Assembly (NCBI RefSeq): GCF_029852145.1
Contig: NC_079970.1
Span: 7,440,001 to 7,504,000, forward strand
Direction: 5' to 3'
Origin: Microplitis mediator
Lineage: Eukaryota; Arthropoda; Insecta; Hymenoptera; Braconidae
Length of the DNA stretch: 64,000 nt
Shown: positions 56,873-64,000 of the stretch, in pieces
Position numbering within the stretch: position 1 is the first letter of the stretch
How the letters are laid out: the number at the start of each line of letters is the position of its first letter
The notes under the pieces: generated by a model
Told to the model about the DNA's origin: nothing
The model's input: the letters and a program-made list of their open reading frames with translations, nothing else
Databases searched by the model: none
Translations under genes and position numbers: made by a program

Positions 56873-57799
56873 TGATTTATTGCGTAAGCCGCTTCGTATA
56901 AATCTGCTTTGAAACTAAAATTTTTGTTTCAAAATAATCCTGAAGCAGAATACATATCGGCCGGCTCAAATATTTTATCAAAGATTACTTTTTAATGTTA
57001 ATACAGTTGTATTATAAATTTATCTATTATAAAATTGTTTTCGCTTTAATACAAATTTAGTTATAAAGTAATATTTCATTGACAATAAACAGCGGCAAAC
57101 TTGTCCAATAGACGCTTCAAGTTCGGATCATAAAACTTCTGAAATAAGTTTTTCTTACCAGGGACACTACAAGTGGTGGGCGCGATCTAGTGGCGAGCAC
57201 CAAACTACACCCGTTTCTGTTGGCTAGCAAAGTGACAACTGCCGTTTCTGATGGTAAACATTTATTAGGTTAAAGAGTATTGCGATAATACTTGAACTTT
57301 TTTATATCATATTCGCAATACCAATTCATCAAAAAAGTGTATACCAATAAGACTCAAACTTTTTTTTCAGTGTAAAACGCTTTTTTTTTAAATCCCGATA
57401 CGATTATTTTTCACGAAGTTACAGTCTTGCAAAAATCACTAAAAAATTTCTAAAATTTTTCTGTTCCTTTAATTTATGGCATGAGTGTAATTATTGAAAG
57501 AACAAAATGATGAAAATAAATATTATATTAAATCTTTAATAAAAAAAAATTGCTTGGCTTTTACTGTTCAAATAGGAGTAAGAGTAAATATGAAATATAA
57601 ATATAATTTTATGCATTTGATGCACTGAGTCCCAGAGCCACGAGTCAACAAAATTTTCCCTTATATATCACCAGTATTTTGTGTTGTAGTTTTCGATCCG
57701 TCTCGAAGGTACTGAGGCGGGATAAAAAATCACATTATAATATATATAAATTTTATTGTCAGTTATGTATATTAATTTTTAAGTAATGTCATTTTGTAG

Positions 57800-60142
57800 G
57801 TGTTGAAGCAGACAATAAGCAATTACAACCGTAGCTATCCCTAACGGACCCAAATTGCGGTAAATTACGGTAAACCCACCGTAAATTACGGTAATCCACC
57901 GTAAAATACCGATCTACCGTAAATTACGGTGGATTTACCGTAATTTACGGTGGTTTTACCGTAATTTACGGTGGATTTTCCGTAATTTACGGTGGATTTA
58001 CCGTAAAATACGGAAATTCGGTAATCCACCGTAAATTACGGTAATTCGGTAATCCACCCGAATTTTTTTACTGTAGATTTATCGTATTCGACGGTAAATT
58101 TACGGTATACCTGCCGCAATTTACGGTAATCCACCGTAAAGTACCGATTTACCGTAAATTACGGTGGATTTATCGCAATTTACAGTGGATTTACTGTAAT
58201 TTACAGTGAATTTGCCGTAAATTACGGTGGATTTACCGTAATTTACGGTAAATCTACTCGAATTTTACGGTATTCTACGGTAGATTTACGGTAAAATTAC
58301 CGTGAATTTACGGTAACTCAGGTCTGCTAGGGATGTCAACACGAAGTGTCCAACCCGGCGTATAGCAGAACTTTATCCAGCAATAGTACTACACCGCCAG
58401 TTTAACCACCTCCAATATGAATGGAGTTCCATCTTTGAGATCACGATCAAGTAACAACCTTCTTGACCCAACAGAAATTAGTTCCTTAGCTCTATCTGGT
58501 TTGATGAATCGTCAGCGATCTTCTCCAAATTTAAATCCGAGTCAATCGTTGGGAAACGCTTTAAATAATATTCAGAATAATGAAGCTGAGAAATTCTATC
58601 AGAATTTAAGTATCTACAGACATCAAGATTCAACAGCAAAACAGATGGGCCTTTATCAAACATCCATTGATCGGTAATATATCTTTGAATATTCTTCATT
58701 CTTTATAGTTTATGTCATAGAATTTTTTATGAACCGGAAGATATTCAGGAATTATATTTATTATAATTTTATGTTTAGAAATCCAACATATACCCAAAAA
58801 ATCCAAAAAGCTCACAAAATTCATTAAATCGTACGGTTTTGGATGCTAATCAAGGGAAAGATCGCCCCGTCTCAGCATATATTTCTCAAGATCAACAAAT
58901 TAATTACAATGCTAATCAAATTCAACAACAAGGATTAAAATTACAATCATCAAGAGATATAATAAGACAAGAGGCGAAGTTACAGGAAATGAAGGAGGAA
59001 GTACGATGTCGTGAGTTAAGGGCAGGTACAATTTCGATTAATCAATATCGACCAAATTCTTATAATGTTCGCCCTACTACTGCTCAAGCCAATGTAACCA
59101 TGTACAAACAAACGGGTTTAATTCCAAGTCTTGATTCGAATTCTTCAACTTATAATTTACAACAGGTTGCTTCGAATCATGGATCTTCTGATCCTCAAAA
59201 TAATCCATATGGCGTACATAATAAACAACTTATTTCGAATCAATATGCCGTTATTTCAAAAAAGAGTGGTGCATCTTGTGCTAAGCAAAAAAATGGCTGA
59301 AAAAGACAGAGAATACGAATCAGATTTTAATCGATCAAGAACGGAATATAATCAGCAATTAGCTCCTTACAATAAATCTCATTTTTTAAATGATCCAAGT
59401 GATATAAGCCATCAACGCAATATGAATGAGAATACTGTTAATCGAATACACAATGAAAATGATATTAATAAAGAAACTCTACCATTCCGTTCGGTTCTTG
59501 AAAATGAATATAAAGAAAGTCACCCACCTCCACCCCTGAATACTTAAACTCACCCATTACATACAAAGCAAATCGATTCAAGGTAAAGTCGAAGTATGCA
59601 CGATACTCCAATGAGTAGTTACTATTCAACCATTAGTTCATGTCAACAAAGTCGACAACATCGATACAATGCAACCAATCCATGGCAACAAGAAGAACAA
59701 GAAAAAGAACAAGCACGGCGACGAGAAGCAGCTAAATTATGGCGGGATCAACAAATTGCTGAGTTAAGTTCACTTTCTCATAGAACACAACAGCAAGAGG
59801 AACTTCTTCGAGCTCTCCCGTTAGAAAGAGATTTTCAAAAAAGAGCTGAAAAAGCTGCAGCTCAACAAGATGATGATGAAGAAAGTAATGATCTTGAAAA
59901 TCACGATGCGTTGTGTGTTCAAAAATTGCTTAAAATGACAGCAACTCCAGAGAAAAATTACCAATCAATAAAGCAAAATGTTTTGTCTCGAGCAAACGTA
60001 GCTAATCAATCAATTCGAAGGACTCTTCCATCTCAATCAATTCCAATGCCAACATTGAAAATTTTCCCAAAATTCACTTTAATTACCTCACACATATCAC
60101 CATTTTTCACTATGGGTACTATAAAAGAATATCCTAATGTAA
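57800..60142 (+). pseudogene. cno: canoe/afadin, partial multi-exon pseudogene
   Basis: After TTTTGTAG|GTGTTGAAGC (about 57798) broken frames encode the proline/glutamine-rich tail and terminal coiled coil of afadin/canoe. Pieces: MSTRSVQPGV, then (shifted) YSRTLSSNSTTPPV, then MNGVPSLRSRSSNNLLDPTE, an intron at about 58676-58779 with GT..AG kept, RPVSAYISQDQQ, MAEKDREYESDFNRS, and NPWQQEEQEKEQARRREAAK ... LERDFQKRAEKAAAQQDDDE. The last block aligns with the PWKREAREK...LEWQFQKRL segment of afadin. At least three frameshifts (two in A-runs near 58800 and 59285) and stops at 59545 and 59587 break it. A GTAAGT follows at 60140. Because an intron is kept it is a DNA-level copy, not a processed one. 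A family E MITE sits in its first exon. Canoe is an adherens-junction scaffold; this copy is not functional as such. Confidence 0.8.
57839..58333. mobile_element. Family E foldback element (CGGTAAATTAC words) inside a canoe pseudogene exon
   Basis: Left ATCCCTAACGGACCCAAATT, right AACTCAGGTCTGCTAGGGAT. The body is almost entirely variants of TTACGGTAAATCCACCGTAA. It interrupts the canoe-like exon between CAATTACAACCG and ATGTCAACACG. Same family as 17751-18176. Confidence 0.85.
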
Positions 60143-60179
60143 GTCTTATTCAAAAATTCATTTAAATTAGTGTCCCGAT

Positions 60180-60735
60180 AAAAAGCGTTTGGATCCAACC
60201 AGATATGTCTGGATCTCGTTATATCTGTTTATATCCAAATACATCCAAATATTTGGTCTTGCTAGATATAAGCATATATAATTATATCTGCTCAGATCTA
60301 ATCATATAGAAGCAGATATAGAGACGTATTAAGATTTATATCCAAGTAGATATACGCATATCCAAGCATATATATATATAAGTAATCTGCTCAGATCCAA
60401 CTATATATAACCAGATATAAAAATTGATATCCATGCAGATATGCTTATATCCAAGCATATACAAGTATATATAGTTATATCTGCTCAGATCCAACTAAAT
60501 ATAAGCAGATATAAAGATTTATATCCAAGCAGATTTACTTATATCTAAGCATATATAAGTACATATAGTTATATCTGCTCAGACCCAACTGTATGTATGT
60601 GGGTATATAGATGCAAAAATAATTAATATCCAAGCAGCTATACGTATATCCAAGAATTTATGACTATATCCAAAAATATGTGTCTATATGAAGTCATATT
60701 TGGTCAGATCCAATAATATTTAAATACAGGTAAGG
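60180..60735. repeat. Short-word repeat region (AGATATAAGCATATAT words)
   Basis: Dense alternation of TATATCCAAGCAGATAT, TATATCTGCTCAGATCC and their complements; likely another word-built foldback element. It directly follows the canoe fragment. I could not fix its termini. Confidence 0.6.
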
Positions 60736-61028
60736 CTCCTGAATCGTCGAACTGTCGGGGTTCTACTGCAAATAAGACATTAAATACAGAGTTTTTTGTC
60801 TAATTATACACGAATCTCTGAGTAGTATACGAAAATTAAAAATTTGTTTTTTCCTACTGATTTTGATTTATACGTTATTTAAATCATAAACTTGATATTG
60901 TAATGAATAAATAAAATAAATTAGTTTGATCAATGTTTCTAAAGTATTCATCTATTCCTTTTACTGAAATATCAATTGACTTATGATATATGTTATACAT
61001 AGGTTCATCAAAAACATTAAAAAGTAAT

Positions 61029-62569
61029 CCCGGGTCGAAAAAAAAATCTTAATTATGACTTAAAATTTAAGTCAAAATCCTTCAAATGTCAACTAAGTTA
61101 ATTTTTTTAGTCAGTGTAAAATTTCCATGACATTTGACTTTTTGTGGCTTAGTTAGGATCGATTTAAGACAAAATAAGTCACGTTCAAGTCAGAATTTCG
61201 TCGATTTAAATACATTTTACTTAGATTTAAGTTAAAAAATCGGTCTGTCAGCCCGGGACAAAAAAAAAATCTTAAATTTGACTTGATTTAACTTAATTTC
61301 CTTTGAAGTCGTCGATATGCCGACAACTGTATTCCACATTTTAACTTTTTTTGACTTAATATTGACTTAATCTTGACTTTTTTTTAACTTTTTTGCCTTA
61401 GATTAGACTTTTTTTGACTTAAATTGTTTAGTTTCCTTTAACTTAACTTTTTTTGGCTTAATTTATTTCATTGACTTAAATTTGACTTTTTTTGTCTTAA
61501 AAAAACAACTGGTTATCGATTCGAAATCTAGTTCTATATTTGACTTAATTTTAACTCAAAAATTAAGTCAAATCGAATGTGGTTTTTATACTTATTTATT
61601 AATTATACTAATCTAAAATTAAAACTCAATTTTAGTTATAGCAATTTTTTTTTTTAATTATTTCTGATTAAATTAAAATTACTATTAAAAAAATTTTTAT
61701 TGCAATGATTTTTTTTTATTCTATTCCTGAAGAATTTGTATAAATTCTTGTTTACAATATCATTCATTTTCATATTGATTAACCAATTCTGCAATGAACG
61801 TTTTATTACCTGTATTAATATAAAAACATACCGATAGTAAATTTTCGACAGTAATCGCAAATACATTTTCAGTTACAATGAATTCATATAAGTGTGATAG
61901 TTGGAGAAGTCTGATGACAGGCTCTTTGAAAGGTTTTGTTTGCAGAAGAGTTATTATTGCAAAATGATGGCCAAGGCGCTTATAATTACTAACTTTTTGA
62001 TAATCGCATATTTTATCAATAATTTTTATAAAAGAATGAAAAAGACCAAAACGTTTTTCATTCAAGTATTTAAATGCTACATAAGAAGAATTATTTTTTA
62101 ATGTTTCTTTATAATTTTTTGATACAAACAATATACCATTTGATAATAATCGAAAATATTCTAAACCATAAACACCTTGAATAATTATTACTATCATTAA
62201 TTATATGTTACTAATTGTAAGTATTTTTTAAATTTGCGTTGTAACTGTCTAATTTTGTTTTATTCTGACTTGAATGTGACTTTTTTTAACTTAAATCTAA
62301 GTAAAATGTGTTTAAATCGACGCAATTCTGACTTGAATGTGACTTTTTTTGTCTTAAATCTAAAGGAAATAGAGTCAATTAAACTGAACCAGTTTTGACC
62401 TAAACGTGACTTATTTTGTCTTAAATCGATCCTAACTAAGCCAGAAAAAGTCAAATCTAAGTCAAGTGGTATGGAAATTTTACACTGACTAAAAAAATTA
62501 ACTTAGTTGAATTTGAAGGATTTTGACTTGAATTTTAAGTCATAATTAAGATTTTTTTTTGACCCGGGG
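61029..62569. mobile_element. 1.54-kb element with CCCGGGTC ends and GACTTAA-word arms, carrying an ORF
   Basis: Left CCCGGGTCGAAAAAAAAATC, right GATTTTTTTTTGACCCGGG. The arms (about 61029-61245 and 62345-62569) match for over 150 bp, including AAGTCAAAATCCTTCAAAT against its complement. The interior repeats TTTGACTTAA words and holds the 145-aa minus-strand frame at 61760-62197, which is unlike the arms. This looks like a MITE-type element that has picked up foreign sequence. Confidence 0.75.
61760..62197 (-). CDS. Unidentified 145-codon ORF inside an inverted-repeat element
   Basis: I do not recognise this protein. The frame reads GLEYFRLLSNGILFVSKNYK, SSYVAFKYLNEKRFGLFHSF, LGHHFAIITLLQTKPFKEPV and ends AELVNQYENE. 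It is leucine/isoleucine-rich with probable amphipathic helices, as in helical-repeat proteins, and has no clear signal peptide or catalytic motif. An A-rich AATAGAATAAAAAAAAA lies about 40 bp past the stop. The apparent start (ATGATAGTAATAATT) looks like low-complexity sequence, so the true coding part may begin near GVYGLEYF, perhaps after an acceptor TTATTCAAG. It is probably an exon captured by the surrounding element; expression is doubtful. Confidence 0.4.
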   Translation of the reverse strand: MIVIIIQGVYGLEYFRLLSNGILFVSKNYKETLKNNSSYVAFKYLNEKRFGLFHSFIKIIDKICDYQKVSNYKRLGHHFAIITLLQTKPFKEPVIRLLQLSHLYEFIVTENVFAITVENLLSVCFYINTGNKTFIAELVNQYENE

Positions 62570-62572
62570 ACG

Positions 62573-62738
62573 TACTCTCTAAAAATGAATTAGTGAAATT
62601 CTCGCGAATCAGTGGATAGTCACTATTTCTACAGCTATAAGTATACCACTAATTCAACCAGTGGTATACTTATAGCTGGTTCCCAGTGAATATTCACTAA
62701 TTTGAAGTGAATTTCACTGATTCATTTTTAGAGAGTAT
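62573..62738. mobile_element. Family G MITE (TACTCTCTAAAAATGAATTA ends)
   Basis: Left TACTCTCTAAAAATGAATTAG, right TTCATTTTTAGAGAGTAT. The core palindrome is AGCTATAAGTATACCACTAA against AGTGGTATACTTATAGCT. Relative of 47927-48073; adjacent to the 61029-62569 element. Confidence 0.8.
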
Positions 62739-62782
62739 GGGTTTCAATTTAATAATTGTCATAACTTTTTAATTTAGTTATG

Positions 62783-63087
62783 TACACAGTAAAAAATATT
62801 GTGTATTTGTGTCGAAAACGGTTTGTGTTAAAAATTTTAGTGTGTTAACCTAACACAAAGTTTGTGTCACTTTATTTTGTAACAAAAAATGTGTCATACA
62901 CTCTTTATTAACACATTTTGTGAGTTACTGTGGATTCTTTGCGCCCTCTTGTGGCGATATTTCAACATAATCTTTGTGTTAAAAAGGGGTTACACAAAGT
63001 TTGTGTCGAAAATTCAACACAAATTTTGTGTCAACCGTTTTTAACACACAAACTGTGTTGATTTTACACAATATTTTTTACTGTGTA
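62783..63087. mobile_element. MITE with TACACAGTAAAAAATATTGT ends
   Basis: Left TACACAGTAAAAAATATTGTG, right CACAATATTTTTTACTGTGTA. The core repeats TTTGTGTTA / TAACACAAA words. Confidence 0.8.
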
Positions 63088-63252
63088 ATTATATAAATTA
63101 ATTATAATTTGGTTGGGCTTTAAAATTGTAATTAAATTTTATAAATAGGTGTATATTAAAAAAAAAAGTATATTTGAAAAGAATAATCAATAACAAATAT
63201 AAAATTTTTTCAAGAATCGTTTGTTAATAAATAAATATAAATTTTAATTTTA

Positions 63253-63282
63253 GCCCCGCGAAGCGGGTGGGGGACAGCTAGT
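63253..63282 (+). mobile_element. Helitron-like 3' terminus
   Basis: GCCCCGCGAAGCGGG forms a short GC-rich hairpin (CCCGC-GAA-GCGGG) 11 nt before CTAGT. Helitrons end in such a hairpin followed by CTRR, and the insertion leaves A|T flanks. The GC-rich hairpin stands out in this AT-rich DNA. The matching 5' TC end was not found, so the element's extent upstream is unknown. Confidence 0.6.
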
Positions 63283-63289
63283 TTTTAAT

Positions 63290-63410
63290 ATATACATTTA
63301 TAGAAGAGGGGAAGGGAATAAAATAGGGTGCTTAAAGAACTATACTGTTTTCAAGGATTCAAATACGCTAAATCTTTTTTTTTCAATGATATTCAAAGTA
63401 AATAGAAAAA
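63290..63410. repeat. Inverted partner of 54890-55000 (right)
   Basis: The reverse complement reads CTATTTACTTTGAATATCATT, AAAAGATTTAGCGTATTTGA and TTCCCTTCCCCTCTTC, close to the left copy. Similarity may continue weakly beyond 63410. Confidence 0.65.
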
Positions 63411-64000
63411 ATTTTCAGTTGCTCTTGAATTAAAACATTTCATTGTTGTGGACAACGATATATTTTAATTTAACTCATGTCTATTGTAGATACGAAAATT
63501 TTCCCCGGACCGTAATTAAATCGCTCATTAGGGGTCAGGTAACAATTTAACAGTGTAATTATTTCCAGAAAACATTCATGCTTCAAATATGGATTATTGT
63601 ATAATGACACTCATATACAGTATTACAATAGTACAATACATAAGTATTTAATGACTCGCATTTTCGTAAAAGTCATGAATAGTTAATTTTAGTATAAATA
63701 TTTCTATAACATATAATCGTCATTAGCTCATGATGTACTTAAATTTTAAGATTAGAAAGATAAAGTTATTGAGAGAAAGACTGGAAAACTATAACAGTTA
63801 AGACAATGGACTTATTAAGAATCCCGTATTGTCGAATAGACGAATTTAATTTTAATAGAAAGAAATTAATTTTAAGAACAACTTGAAAACTATTATTGTT
63901 CTATATGGGTTTACTTTTAAGTGATTATATCTTTGTTGTAATTATGACGACAGATTTTGAAGAGTAGGGCGAGAAAAATTATTATCGGGGGCGTTTTTGC
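63411..64000. other. Unassigned right edge
   Basis: AT-rich sequence without a supported gene or repeat, apart from possible weak extension of the inverted repeat ending at 63410. Confidence 0.4.

Noticed and set aside
58478..58699. 73-codon minus-strand frame
   Set aside because: Antisense to the canoe-like exon, which has clear similarity on the plus strand.

Overview
This window is AT-rich eukaryotic nuclear DNA with spliceosomal introns, tightly packed small genes and a very heavy load of short inverted-repeat transposons. The gene set points to an insect: a chemosensory protein of the CX6CX18CX2C type, an SLC46-like transporter expansion, sepiapterin reductase, RpL28, SAMTOR/BMT2 and PTGR1-like reductases. 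An ankyrin-repeat relic with a possible PRANC-like tail makes a hymenopteran parasitoid (for example a braconid) a reasonable guess. That guess is inference, not something I could test.

Layout. 1-23 kb (+): a tandem array of five MFS transporters of the SLC46/proton-coupled folate transporter type. The first is cut by the window edge; the other four are complete six-exon genes of 458-462 aa with exon lengths of about 100/261/344/280/183/209-221. 24-26 kb (-): sepiapterin reductase, three exons, 260 aa. 28.3-29.8 kb (-): a chemosensory protein gene, four exons, 127 aa, with a visible TATA box and initiator. 29.8-34.6 kb: mostly repeats. 34.6-37.1 kb (-): a multi-snoRNA host gene with nine box C/D snoRNAs of U24 type, one per intron, separated by short apparently non-coding exons. 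37.3-39.2 kb (-): RpL28. 39.6-41.9 kb (+): SAMTOR/BMT2, two exons. 42.0-49.8 kb (-): three tandem PTGR1-like reductase genes with matching exon structures. 49.8-55 kb: gene-free, with a 60-bp tandem repeat and a 2.7-kb foldback element. 55-63.4 kb: pseudogenes (an ankyrin-repeat gene and a multi-exon fragment of canoe/afadin), an unidentified 145-aa ORF inside a 1.5-kb inverted-repeat element, and a Helitron-like 3' end.

The most interesting system is the snoRNA array. Every copy carries two antisense guides against neighbouring sites of one 28S rRNA segment, the two sites served by vertebrate U24, but with the D and D' guides in swapped order. Copies alternate between two subtypes, and the D-box register differs between them. 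By the +5 rule the predicted methylated nucleotide moves between three positions equivalent to human C2352, G2351 and A2350. Cassettes (exon + intron + snoRNA) have been amplified as dimers of about 485 bp, and each snoRNA keeps about 66-71 nt to the 3' splice site.

A second theme is the inverted-repeat elements. Many families have cores built from near-identical repeats of one short word, and they are frequently nested. Several nestings give clean relative dating, and one retrotransposon fragment has an exact 10-bp target-site duplication. All exon coordinates were read by eye from splice sites, homologous copies and recalled family sequences; no search was run.
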